Of a DNA stretch of 64,000 bases, positions 23,490 to 34,994 are shown one piece after another; within the stretch, counting starts at the first letter, position 1; each line of letters begins with the position of its first letter. The DNA is from Euclidia mi (taxonomy: Eukaryota > Arthropoda > Insecta > Lepidoptera > Erebidae). Position numbers and translations under genes: made by a program. The DNA lies in the NCBI GenBank assembly GCA_944739405.2, contig OX123185.2, forward strand, positions 5,329,840-5,393,839. Reading direction: 5' to 3'. Below the pieces are notes generated by a model. It had not been told where the DNA came from and searched no databases. It worked only from the letters and a program-made list of their open reading frames with translations.

Positions 23490-23497
23490 GTACTTGG

Positions 23498-23751
23498 CAA
23501 GATCGCTATATATGTGTCATATATTTAGATACCTACCTATTTTTGTAGCTGGTAAGACTACAAGCATCTGCATTGTACTGAGTCGGCAAGACGACAAGGA
23601 AAGGTCATGGCAGAAGGGCTTTCTCCGTAATTTATTTTATTTATTTAATTAATTACATAGGCGGACGCATTCTTAACTACACAACCCTAAAGCGTTAGCA
23701 AGAATGTATAATGGTATGCTACTGATGACATGCTGTCCTAAACTATTTTTT
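23498..23751. other. spacer
   Basis: AT-rich; no feature recognised. Confidence 0.5.
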
Positions 23752-23998
23752 TTATAGACTCACGCCTGTATCCCCGTAGAGGTAGGCAGAGGTGTAATAT
23801 TACACCCACATTTTGCCATGAATTTTTAAGTCCCACGTAATAGGGGCCGAGTTTATTGCCGTTACCGGGCACATCACTAGACTCCGAGCTGCTACTGAGA
23901 ATTCGGAAAAACCCAGTTACACATTTGCCCGACCCGGGAATCGAACCCGGGACCTCTGATCAGTAGTCGCATACGCTATCCACTGGACCACGGAGTGT
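23752..23998 (-). repeat. SINE family A, near full length
   Basis: On the minus strand the order is the tRNA-like head ('tggtccagtggatagcg', 'gggttcgattcccgggtcgg'), the body ('ctcagtagcagctcggagtc', 'ctattacgtgggac'), then the 'gtgggtgtaatattacacc' and 'gataca' tail. It serves here as the reference for the altered copy at 63188. Confidence 0.85.
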
Positions 23999-24339
23999 CC
24001 TAAACTAAAAGATAAATTTCATCCGACATAAACTTAAGTTTAATGAAAAATCACGTCTTTTCACAGACGAATGCAAATGAAATACTCCAGAAGTGAGACC
24101 AATCAAAAGGAACTTTATAACGTAACGTTATATACAAGTATTGCGTGATATTAAAAATACCTGTTTCTTAGGCCAATATGGTCTCGGGTTTAAATCCACG
24201 CCACCACCAACAGAATATTAGAAGCAAATTACATATAAACATGTAGAATATCGATCGTTTGCTTAAGGTGTTCTACTTGAACATCATAAAAAATCTATAT
24301 GTCCGACATTTCTCCATACAAAGTTTCGCAAAGACGAGT

Positions 24340-24425
24340 CTTCCAATCCACAGTTGACCAGCGTGGTGCACTACAGCCTAACTCTTCTCTTGATGAGAAG
24401 ATGCCTCTGTCCAGTTATAGAAATA
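24340..24425 (+). repeat. SINE family C fragment
   Basis: 'gaccagcgtggtgcactac' and 'cttctcttgatgagaag' match the equivalent part of the copy at 53846-53975. Confidence 0.5.
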
Positions 24426-27004
24426 TTATTGTAATCAAAAACTAGATTAGAGAAATTAAATAGCTAAACTTGTAGCATATAACCTCACGGCTTGAACAAA
24501 ATTTATACGTATGGTGAGTCAGTCTTTGATAGATTGCTATCACACGCTTTCAACCGCTCTAAGATACTATCGCTCTCTATAATCTACTTTAACGCTAAAC
24601 AGCTTTAAATACTGTACCTAGAGATCATTTATTCATGAAATGGACAGCTAGGCGTAAACCATGTTGTAATTAGTGCCTTCTGGAATAAAAGGAAAACCAA
24701 TCAAATATATTATAATAAGGTTATAACAATACGTATTTGTTAATTAATGTACTCACATTCAATATCAAATATTATATACTTACCACATTCATCTTGCAGC
24801 TGCAATTCAGATGCAGATTCGTCAGACCTTTGCAAAACTACAGTACCTACCAACGATCTTGTCAATATTAATCAAACGAGCTTAAACATGATTAGGTTTC
24901 GTCGTTCTAATAGAAAGTAGTCTCCGCATAATATGCAGCTCTATCATCAGATCGCCAGGGTCTGATGATAGTCATCCAGCACCAAATTCCTAGTAAAGAC
25001 GAATCAATTATTACGTAAATACCTAATACGACCTGTTAGAATACTTGACCTAGCTAGTTACGGCATCTTGCTTCAGCATCATGTAGCCTACATTGTAAGG
25101 AACCTATAGAATCAATTGTCATCTCGTAAAATTTTACGTAGGGATCGTTTTCTTTTAGTAGGTAACATTTGTAAAGTCAGAGGTTCCAGTGTTTTGACAA
25201 GAATCTTAAAACATTCCAACGTGTCGTAGTCACCTTAGTAGTATTGTTGTAGGTATTGACAAGTGTTTTCTGTACCTGTTTGTTAGATTGCACCATAGTA
25301 CTACTGTAACACATTTTAAGCAAACTTCAGACTACGTCTGCTAGTGCGACAAATTTAGCATTTAGGTCAAAATTTAAAGACAATATATAAAATATACATA
25401 GGTAGTTTACAAAACGAAAAAATGTTAAATAGGCAAACTGAATATTGAATAAATTGAACGCCGCTCTCAGATTTGCTCGCTGGCTTCGAAGCTAGAGGAG
25501 TTGTCTACAGACGTTTATAAAACTACATATTGGTAGCTTTACAATAAATCACTTGCAGGGATTTCTTGTTGGTGAATTATAGGATACACTCATTATGTTT
25601 TATGCGATAGCCTGCCAGAACAAACCCTTGTGCTCACTACTAAAGCTTGCTCTGAACTTGAGTGTCTCTCACTCTGTCCTTTAAGGGCTTTAAGGTTGGT
25701 AGTTAGGTACGTTTTTCAAGGTTTGTAAAGTCATCTGTAACATAGGATCCTAGAGCGGTATTTGCTCTTTTCAAGCATACCAATCAGGAACTATATGCCC
25801 TTAGTAAAATAAGACCTCTAGCTTTCATTGGAAATTTAAGTACTTAAATTTACCTTGTCAGATATCATTTGTGTGCCTCTATCTTCATCTGTTTTATCAA
25901 GGAGAACAAAGACAGCAATGGACTAAATATTCGTACACAACAGTATCACAAGCCATTGCTATTTTCATGCTTAAACTTCACAACATTTTAACCTGCTGTT
26001 ATATTAATTCTACGCTCAGATTACAAAATGAAGACGAATTTAGTGCCATAAATTAGAAATACATATATCAGCTTACAAAGGATACTTTCAACTCTTTAAC
26101 CAAACATCCAGGCCCAAAAATGTGTGAAAGCATACAAGACTCCTTTTAAGCTTTGATACTTTAATAAAAGTATATGTAAGGTTTATGACTACCTAAGCCT
26201 ACGTATGCTTTAAAGGGCTTTTATTAACTTCGTGTAAAGATCGTGTGTCGTTCAGTTATACATACTCGTATGACATTATGTGTCTGTATATCTCTAAACA
26301 GGCAAACAGAATTGTATTATATTAATATTTCGTCATCTTTGAGTAAAATGTAGAAGTGAGGGAACCTACCACTATCTAATAATAAGCTAGCTTGCACTAG
26401 TAAGAACTTGAATTTTGCATTAAACGGTTCCCAAACTATTATTTGTTTTATTTGTCTATGATTGAGATTTCATATAAAAGTCTTTTACTTATCGTAGTAT
26501 ACAAACTTAAACCATTTAAGTACCTAGGTACATTGTTTATGACAATGACTCCATTCAAAAATTTAAATTTAAAAATTAAATTAAATTAATTCTAAGTATT
26601 TCACACATCTTTGAATGTGAGATTAACATTAAATGACAATATATTTAGTTTTTTTCATCGATAGTAAAGTAAAGCGAATTATGTGCTAAACATTACGAAT
26701 AAAATATAAGTCTGTATTCCCATATTCTTAATTGGTAAATCCCCTTCAATAGTTATAAACATGTCAATGTAGACGTAGTGCACATTGTGAATGGATCGCT
26801 TGTAACACGTTACTGTAACAAAAGAGTGTGGACGCCGATATCGCGATAAATAATTAGCTGCACTGAACTCAGTGCACGAGGAAGTCATTAATTATGGCGA
26901 TGATAAATTGTGATCCTGCCTTATACATATGTAGCTATAGCAATATAGTAAGAGCAATATTACTAAGGAGCCATTATTAGTTCCATAATATAGAAAACGT
27001 AAGT
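24426..27004. other. no gene recognised
   Basis: About 2.6 kb of AT-rich sequence. A small hairpin ('ctatcatcaga' at 24941-24951 with its complement at 24961-24971) is the only structure noted. No coding signature. Confidence 0.5.
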
Positions 27005-27175
27005 CTAAGAAATAAACTGCGCCCATGGTGAAGTGGTTTGAGCGGCCTCCTCACAGATTATCACTGCACTGAATGTTGTTGAGAGTGGCTTCGTTTCCAC
27101 CATGGGACAACAGTTGCACTGATCCATAAGTGTAGTTTTCTTTGTGTCCAAAGGTCAAGCCCTTCGCGATACACT
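27005..27175. repeat. possible dispersed repeat with flanking inverted motif
   Basis: 'cgcccatggtgaagtgg' near 27021 and 'tttccaccatgggac' near 27092 are inverted relative to each other. The sequence between them resembles a repeat I believe is common in moths, but no second copy is in this window. Confidence 0.3.
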
Positions 27176-27237
27176 ATTGTTTCCGTTTATATCTACTTAC
27201 TCAATTCACTTATTTACCTTTGTAGGGTATCATCATA

Positions 27238-29301
27238 TCAGCCAAACGACGTCCACTGCTGGACATAGGCCTCCCCCAAGGTTCTCCACACAGACCGGTC
27301 TTGAGCCGCCCGCATCCAACCGCCTCCCGCGATCTTGACGAGGTCGTCGGTCCAACTTGCGGGAGGCCTACCTCTGCTGCGTCGTCCGGTACGTGGCCGC
27401 CACTCCAAAACCTTTCTGCCCCAACGGCCATCGGTTCTTCGAGCTATGTGCCCTGCCCACTGCCACTTCAGCTTGGCTATCCGGAGAGCTATGTCGGCGA
27501 CTTTGGTTCTACTGCGGATCTTCTCATTTCTGATTCGATCTCGCAGGGAAACTCCAAGCATAGCTCTCTCCATCGCCCTCTGAGTGACCTTGAGCCTTTT
27601 GATAAGGCCCATAGTGAGCGACCACGTCTCTGATCCGTAAGTCATCACTGACAACGCACACTGGTCAAAGACTTTCGTCTTGAGACACTGCGGAATATCG
27701 GACAAGAAGATATGTCGTAGCTTCCCGAACGCTGCCCAACCGAGTTGGATTCGACGATTGACCTCCTTCTCGAAGTTGGACCTACCTAATTAGACTACTT
27801 GTCCCAGGTAGATATACTTGTCGACAACTTCGAGCATAGAGTTCCCAACCTGAATAGGAGCAGGTACAACATGGACGTTCGACATGATTTTCGTCTTGTC
27901 CATATTCATCTTAAGACCAACTTGTTGGGAGACTCTACAGAGGCCATCGAGCATTGTGCCTAGGTCTTCCATGGTCTCAGCCATGACTACGATATCGTCT
28001 GCGAATCGAAGGTGAGTGATGTACTCGCCGGTGATGTTGATGCCGAGTCCATTCCAGTCCAGAAGCTTGAAAACATCCTCCAGCGCAGTGGTAAACAGTT
28101 TCGGGGATATGACATCCCCCTGTCTCACTCCTCGCTGGAGTTGAATAGGTTTCGAACTCTGGTCCTGGAGGCGGACTGACATAGTGGCGTTTTCATACAA
28201 GCACTTCAGCAATTCGATATATCGGTAGTTAATCCGGCACCGTTGGGGAGACTGTAGCACCGCCCAGGTTTCGATCGAATCGAAGGCTTTCTCATAGTCG
28301 ACAAACGCCAAGCATAGGGGCTGGTTATACTCCTCGGACTTCTGTGTAACCTGCCGCAGCGTATGTAAGTGGTCTATGGTACTATAGCCTTTACGGAAAC
28401 CGGCTTGTTCGGGAGGCTGGAAGTCGTCTACCTTGCTCTCGAGACGATTCGTGATGACCCTCGAAAACAGCTTGTAGACGTGGCTCAGAAGTGTGATGGG
28501 TCTGTAGTTCTTTAAGAGGGTTTTATCCCCTTTCTTAAAGAAAAGCACCACCACACCTCTGTGCCACGCCTGTGGCCTTTTACCTTCGAGAATGACGGAA
28601 TTAAATAGCTTCCGAAGGGCTTCTCTAGCGGGTGCACCGCCAGCCATCAGAAGCTCGCTCGTAATTCCGTCATCACCTGGCGCCTTGTTGTTTTTGAGTT
28701 GTTTGAGAGCCACACTAATCTCGTGAATGCTGACTTTCGGGATATCTTCAGTATAGTGTCGGGTCAATCCAGCTCTAGGGTCTGACGCTGGAGTACTTGC
28801 GGGTTGTTGCGTTGTCGTGTATAACTGTCCATAGAACCTTTCGATCTCCTCCAAGAACTCAGGCTTCGACGATACGATTCTGCCATCCTCCGTTTTCAGC
28901 TTTGTCAGCTGACTCTGCCCAACAGACAGATCCCTCTGGAACACTTTGGATCGCTTACTCTGCTCGATCGCCTCACGAACACATTTTGTGTTGTATTGGT
29001 GGTGATCGCGAGTCAGAGACTTAGAGATCTGTCTGTTGAGGTGCCGATATTTCGGCATGTCGTCGGAGGATAGCAGAACCATCTTGCGCCTTTCCTCTAA
29101 CAGCTCGAGGGTCGGACCCGAGATTTTGCTGGTTCTCTTACTTTTCTGCGGCTTAAAGAATTTAGCCCCTGTTGTATGGACAGCATCCAAGAACCCGTTA
29201 CTGTACTCGTCCACATCTACGCATTCGCCCAGGCATTCGAAACGGTTCTTGAGTTCGAGCTGAAAGCTCGAGAGCTTTCGGAAAAACCGGTTCATATCCA
29301 A
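27238..29301 (-). pseudogene. RTE reverse transcriptase and C-terminal domain
   Basis: The open stretch 27790-29301 encodes the RT: NNKAPGDDGITSELL, motif A FVDYEKAFDSIE, motif B QRGVRQGDVISPKLF, and the catalytic box FADDIVVMAET. It is interrupted by a TAA at 27790-27792. Reading on in the same frame gives NFEKEVNRRIQLGWAAFGKL and then the C-terminal region with VMTYGSETW, WQWAGHIARR and WTDDLVKIAGGGW, ending at 27238 in QQWTSFG. The upstream break is a frameshift caused by a 22-bp inverted copy of adjacent coding sequence (29286-29331). Apart from these lesions the domain is complete, so the element decayed after insertion or was copied in a defective state. Confidence 0.9.
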
Positions 29302-29331
29302 AACCCCGAGGGGTTTTGGATATGAACCGGT
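29286..29331. repeat. 22-bp-arm perfect palindrome breaking the RTE frame
   Basis: Arm 'accggttcatatccaaaacc' plus two c (29286-29307) is exactly complemented at 29310-29331, with a 2-nt centre. On the minus strand one arm is normal coding sequence (PVHIQNP). The other is its inverse and shifts the frame. Confidence 0.95.
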
Positions 29332-30236
29332 GCTGGTCGGAGCGTGGACTTTATCAACCTCGACCGCTCGAGGCTTTTACAGATATTCAATGTGCCTCTT
29401 ACCATTCGGTGATCGCTCACATTGATCGAGACATCATTGAATATCTGCCTCTTCGTCGACATGATAAAGTCGATCTCGTTTTTGGTGGCACCGTCTGGAC
29501 TTACCCAGGTCCACTTGCGGCATTCTCGCTTCTTGAAGAAGGAATTCATCATACAGAGGCCTTCCTTCTCCATAAAGCTAGCCGGCAAGTGACCCCGGGA
29601 ATTGCGATGCCCCTAACCAAATTGCCCCACTCTCAGCTCATCGCGTTTGCCCAGTTTCACGTTAAAATCTCCCATGATCACGGTGTAATGGGTTTTGAAG
29701 CCATGTATAGCCCGAGATATGTCCTCGTACATGGCTTCCACCTCCTCATCGGGGTGTGTCGAGGTCGGAGCGTATACCTGTATGACCTTCAGCGAATACC
29801 GCTTGGATATTCTGAGTATAAGGTACGCTACCCTGCTCGACACACTCCCAATATTTACCACGTTGGTCACGAGAGATTTGTGGACGATGAACCCGACACC
29901 ACCTTGGGACTGTTGGTCGCCCTCCCGGTAGAAGAGCAAGTTGCCGGAATTGAGAACTATCGAGTCCTCCCCCTGTCTTCGAACTTCAGATAGGCCTATG
30001 ATATCCCATCGCAACTTGCTTAATTCTTCTTCCAGCTCGACAATCTTCTCGTCGGTCCGCAGTGTGCGCGTGTTCAGTGTTGCCAGGGCCAATAATAATT
30101 GTCGTTGGTGGTGGTAGCCCGATCTCTTCCAGAGATTCTTCGCACCCCTTGCCCCGCCGTTACCATGGCCGCTACCATAACCAGGACTAGCGGGGCCGCC
30201 GGGGACTAGGGGCCGATTTTCATTGGTGTGGTTCAT
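29332..30236 (-). pseudogene. RTE endonuclease domain (APE-type)
   Basis: The frame starts at the ATG at 30236 and encodes NTRTL near residue 53, GLSEVRR with the catalytic Glu, and MGDFNVKLGKRDE near residue 195. It is then cut by a TAG at 29613-29615. Continuing in the same frame beyond this stop it encodes the rest of the nuclease: MMNSFFKK, WTWVSPDG, NEIDFIM and the SDHRMV catalytic His/Asp block (29300-29588). Order and spacing fit the exonuclease-endonuclease-phosphatase fold of RTE and other LINE proteins. Database homologues of this region are often mislabelled as craniofacial development protein 2. Only the single stop separates it from an open frame up to 29332. Confidence 0.85.
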
Positions 30237-30398
30237 TTATGGGGGGGATTTGCCATAATCGCCACGCTTGGCAGGCGTATTGGCGATCGCAGTGGCGGAA
30301 GTTTTCAGTGCTGGACGCTGCTGCCCATCTAGCATCTTGGGATTTACTTCCGCCAGGTTCGGATGGTTTGACCGCCATCTTTCGGTTGACTGCTTGCG

Positions 30399-30449
30399 CT
30401 GGGGGAGATACTATGACGAGTATCTACTCGTCAGAGTAACCCCCCCAGT
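30399..30449 (-). promoter_or_regulatory. structured hairpin in the RTE 5' UTR
   Basis: 'tgacgagta' (30414-30422) pairs with 'tactcgtca' (30425-30433) and the pairing extends imperfectly to 'ctggggg'/'cccccag'. Some RTE and related LINE 5' ends are known to carry HDV-like self-cleaving ribozymes. I could not fit the required double pseudoknot by eye, so this is recorded only as a hairpin. Confidence 0.35.
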
Positions 30450-30633
30450 GGGCGGTGGGGTCGTCACGTCCCGACACCATGTAGGGTATAAACAGTTACA
30501 ATTAACGTTCTGCTAAGGATAACGTTCTGATATTAAAATCAACTTTTAATCGTATGTCGCACGCACAACCCAATACAATGCAACGTCAATTTAATTTTAT
30601 TTGGAGGATTTTTTTTATGTAACTGTTTCTTCC

Positions 30634-30780
30634 TGGTCTGATGGGAATTTTTGGAAAAACCGTCTTAGTGCACCCTTACGATCCCCAAGGAACATACGTA
30701 AGTACATGCTAAATTTCAACTTCTAAGGGCCAATAGTTTTGGCTGTGCGTTGTCTGTCAGTCTGAAATGGAAGAATTTAA
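30634..30780 (+). repeat. dispersed repeat family E, copy 1
   Basis: 'cttagtgcacccttacgatc', 'cccaaggaacatac' and 'gttttggctgtgcgttgtc' are shared with 47975-48150 (same strand) and, inverted and interrupted, with 61712-61830. No coding content; nature unknown. Confidence 0.6.
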
Positions 30781-30880
30781 ATATAGATGAATGATTGGCC
30801 ACTCATTATTATCCCCAGCCCATTTTGAGTAGGTATAGTAGAGAAGACCAAGCTAAATATTACTGGTTTAATGTATATCA

Positions 30881-31152
30881 GACTGCCTCGTTGGTCTCGC
30901 GGCATACATGTGCGCGTGGGATTGGGAGGTCTCGGGTTCGATTCCCGGGTCGGGCAAAGTGTTATTGGGATTTTCCTTTAGGAAATTCTCAGTAGCAGCA
31001 CGGAGTCTGGTAATGGGCCCGGTACAGCAATAGGCTCGCCCCCTATTACGTGGGACCTAAAAATTCATGGCGAAATGTGGGTGTAATATTACACCTCTGC
31101 CTACCCCTTCGGGGATACAGGCGTGAGACTATAAATAAATAAAATAAATAAA
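30881..31152 (+). repeat. SINE family A, complete, with 13-bp TSD
   Basis: It is flanked by 'ttaatgtatatca' at 30868-30880 and 31153-31165. The head has 'gcctcgttggtctcgcggca' (A-box region) and 'gggttcgattcccgggtcgg' (B-box region), followed by the full body and the 'ctaccccttcggggatacag' tail ending in (ataaa)n. The head is not a functional tRNA. RNA polymerase III transcription from the internal boxes and mobilisation by a LINE are inferred from family knowledge. Confidence 0.92.
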
Positions 31153-31165
31153 TTAATGTATATCA

Positions 31166-31647
31166 AGGTAAAAAAGTAGAGCTTTGGTGATTTAGGCGAA
31201 GAACCGATACAAAAAACCAGGTGCTCAAATCTGCCTGTTGGTGCTGCGTATACAATAAATGTAGGTGTATTGAACGCGTTCAGAACCAAAGGGTTACCTC
31301 TCGGGACAACCCGACATATTACCCTTTTGATTGTTTCACTCCCGTCACATTCTTGACGCACACATTGATTTACGCTAGTTTCAACCTTAACTTTTTCCGG
31401 CATTGCTCTGATTTGGTCAAATAAAACAGTTAAAGTTCAGTTAGTTCAGTTTCAGCTTATGTTGCCATTTCCCATTTGTTCTTAATCGGGGCAGTAAGAT
31501 AAGTCGTGGTTTAGTGTAGCAGATCGGGAGGAACGACAAAACGAGGCCTTATTAGATTGATGTTTAATTTATTGCATTGCACAACTAGTATTAGTGTTAA
31601 TGGGCCCAAGCATCCATGGAGAACGTCTTAGTTGCAGCCAGGACAGC
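31166..31647. other. no gene recognised
   Basis: Intergenic-looking sequence between the SINE and the LTR element. Confidence 0.5.
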
Positions 31648-31651
31648 GCTA

Positions 31652-31774
31652 TGCAATGTTGGGATTTGGTTCGATAAATAAAAGATGTTACTTGTACGAG
31701 TGAATAACGTATAATGGTCCATATTACAAAGTTTATACTTATTATATAGGAAGGAAGGCGTTACACACACTACA
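31652..31774 (-). repeat. 3' LTR
   Basis: 123 bp, TG...CA termini on the minus strand. It is preceded on that strand by the polypurine tract at 31775-31786. Confidence 0.9.
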
Positions 31775-31786
31775 CCTCCCCCCTTT
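31775..31786 (-). promoter_or_regulatory. polypurine tract of the LTR element
   Basis: On the minus strand it reads 'aaaggggggagg' and directly abuts the TG of the 3' LTR, the position expected for the plus-strand DNA primer. Confidence 0.8.
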
Positions 31787-34700
31787 ATTAAAATAAAAAA
31801 ATATGATTACATTTTTTTATACTTACTTATTACTTAAATCTTATTTCTAATTACAATTTTCGATTAATTTAATTTCGATAATAAAGAAATAACAGAACAT
31901 TTAAAATCTTTATTATAGCGATAATAGAAAAAGAAAGTTGAATATATGCCAAGAAACAGTTTACTAAAAAAAAATATACAGTATAAATTGCAAAAATAAT
32001 CTTAATAATACCTCACTATAATGCAAGTAAAGGTAAGTCAAATTAAAAGTTCTTTTGAAAAGTCAAGTAAGTAAGAGAATGTTTGAAATCTGTATTATAA
32101 AATCAATATAAAAAGTTAATATTAAATGACAATAAACAATTTACTAAAAATAAGTCAATGTAAATTGCATTAAAAAAAATCTTAATATCATCTACTATAA
32201 TGCGCTGTTGACAAGTTTTTAAACTAAGTATAACTGAATGAAAAAATAAAATATAATTCAATAAAATAAACAATATAAAACAAGATAAACAATATCAATA
32301 GAGATTAAGTATTCATTTTTATAACATTATCATAATAAAATAAAAAAACTATGATTGGGTACAAATTACCGTCTCCTAATACAAAATTAATAAGTTTTTG
32401 TTCCTTTGTTTGTGTTGCAACACAGATATACATTTTATTATACCATACCTAATAAAAATATCAATAGGAACAAGTGGCAAATGCCATAAACACAAGCTGA
32501 TCTACACTAAAAAAAACACTATCTTACATTATTATAAAACTTGATGGTCATATTTTCGTATTATTTCAATAATCATTCTATCTTTATTTCATAAAAGCAT
32601 ACGTTTTAATTCACATAACATCGTATATCGTATAGGTAGGTACAGTCATGTTTCCACCAGTCTTGTCATACACATCAATAATCAAATGATACTTATCAAC
32701 AAATCATCATTCCAGTCTACATTATTTTTCACAATAACACAGTCATTTTCTTTTTTCTTCTCAATCAATACATTGGTACACACATTTTGTCATATAGTAC
32801 AATTTTATCATATTGGTACACATTTTAACATTTTCGTCTGGCCAGACTTTCTTATTTTATCATTATAAGATACATTTCTCATATTTGTCGACAATATTAA
32901 TATTAATTATTATAAACAGGGCCATAATTTAAGACTCCTTTGGCCTCTAACAATTTTCACAGAGAAATCTCGTTTACACCATGATCAAATTGAAAGACTT
33001 GAAACCTTTATGTATCTCTATATATATCTTCACTTTTAACAATACATAAGCATTCAGTCAATACAAAATCTATATACTTAACACATTCCTTTTGAATATT
33101 TCAGTACATATGAATGCAACATCGCTTTTGGGTGATCAGTCCAATTGCTGTCGAAAACTTATTTACTGAATATTCCCTTCTACCTATTTAGTACATCTAT
33201 CTTATACAAACACAAACCAACATATCAGAATACTCATTCCTTTCTCGTGCAACAAAATACACTTAATAATAAAAACTTCAACATTTCCGTCTCATGTCAA
33301 GGTTAAGGGTACCTAATTGCATATAACAATGACAAAAAGAATTTTAATACCACACATGTCATATCCTTCGTTATTCCGTTTTACAAAAAATAACATTCCG
33401 TATTTCTCCATAGTTAAAACATAACAAAACGTCATTCATAGTTACCTCTAAGTATTATACTAAATAGTAATAATGATTCAAAGGTTTTTCAGGTATGCCC
33501 AAAATAAAATCTTTTTACAAAAGTTCATCTCTCCTAAAGCGCTTTAAAAATAATTATTGTATGTACTTATTACGTGATTCAAAATTATATTTCATTATGA
33601 GACTAATGTTCAAACAAGTAAATATTGCTGATGCAATTATACGCAGGTGGCATAATTTCCGATGAATTCATGCCTGAGATAGTGCGACATGGGTGTCAGG
33701 TTTTATAACAAGGTATCATCTTTATTAGCGTGTATTAGCTCACTACCTACTGGATACCAAACTTATTATTTTACTGATACGTACTTAGTTCACCATATTA
33801 TTATAGTAAACGTAAGAAATAATTGTTCACTATCACAAAAAAGAAACAGAAATAAGTCGCACAAAAATATCGTAGAATCTAAAATCTTTACATGTTAGTA
33901 TTATGTCGGAAACACACAGAAAGAACCTATTACGTGCGGCAATTAATAAAAGTTTATGTAAAGTATTTTTTTTTTAATTCACAAATAAATAAAATATAGT
34001 TCAATTGAAATGAAGTTAGACTTAGTACTGTATAGGTAGGTACTGTAAAAAAACAAGCAGCAAAGCCGCGGGCACAAATAGTATTGCTAACGGATCATAT
34101 ATCGCTTCTTCGTATTGTACACCAAATGCGTAATATCATTGGAATTCATACATAAAACATGATTCCTTCTAACAAAATACTATAATATAATTTTATAGTA
34201 AAAAAAGATCTACATTTTTAAAGTAGTAGGTAAATAAAATAATAATAAAAATGTAATCAGGAAATTTAGGTCTTAAAAGTTTAAAAACGTGTTCAAGGCC
34301 TATTTAATTAATAAGCTATAACTATCATACTCTTAGTAAAAAATCTATTATGTATTTACTAAGAAACAGTAACTTATAAAGACACATTAAATTGAAAGCA
34401 ATGAGTTACTAAAAAAAAAATACCTTATTTCACTAAAGATAACTTGTCAACAGGCATTTTTGCATAATCTAATCATTAATGTAACATAAAAATTAAGAAC
34501 TAAATTACTAATTGCAGTAAAATTATAAAGAAATTACGTAATAAAATTTATTATTAAACGCAAAAAGAACACATGCTTAAATTAACACAAAATTAAAAAA
34601 TATTGTCCGCGGCAATAGAGAAAAAAAATCACCTCATATTTCACACCGTGTCCGAGGTCATCATGAAGTTTCACGGTTCCGTCCTTGGCTCTTTACGCAA

Positions 34701-34981
34701 TATCCTCGTGTACCCTCGTGTCGGCCCGCAACAGGCCAAAGCCCATATCTCCCGGCTGCATCACCAGGAGCTCGCATCAGTGAACCTCGGCTCAGGGATC
34801 TCTCATCTCTCCAGTACAACGCATCTCGCTCTCTCAATAAAATTTCGCAATTTAGGAAATATCCGTCCGACGTATTTATCAAAAACTTGCTCTAATTCGA
34901 CGATATTTTATCATCTTCACAGTAAGTTATGCCAGAATCTTATAAAAAACCACATGCTCAGCACTGCCGCAAGGCAGCACT
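31787..34981. other. LTR element interior, extremely AT-rich, non-coding
   Basis: Nearly 2.8 kb of the interior (to about 34600) is a very AT-rich sequence with many homopolymer runs and no long frame. About 34603-34980 is less AT-rich and could be retained leader sequence. The 147-codon frame at 34603-35046 runs through the primer site into the LTR and is not a protein candidate. At 34056-34085 'gcaaagccgcgggcacaaat' resembles a Helitron 3' end. Confidence 0.6.
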
Positions 34982-34994
34982 GGCAGGGTCGCCA
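34982..34994 (-). promoter_or_regulatory. tRNA primer-binding site
   Basis: Minus-strand 'tggcgaccctgcc' starts immediately after the 5' LTR. The first eight bases equal the complement of the tRNA-Arg 3' end used by mdg1/412-type elements. The primer identity is inferred. Confidence 0.65.

Larger units (their letters stand above)
27231..30479 (-). mobile_element. full-length RTE-type retrotransposon with 10-bp TSD
   Basis: The 3,249-bp element is bounded by the direct repeat 'tgtagggtat' at 27221-27230 and 30480-30489. On the minus strand it has a short 5' UTR, a single APE-type endonuclease/RT polyprotein frame and a very short 3' end finishing in 'gatatgatga', the layout and length of RTE-clade elements. 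The polyprotein is broken by two stop codons and one palindromic insertion. RTE elements move by nicking target DNA and reverse transcribing their RNA in place. The intact target duplication shows insertion of the complete unit rather than a truncated one. Confidence 0.92.
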
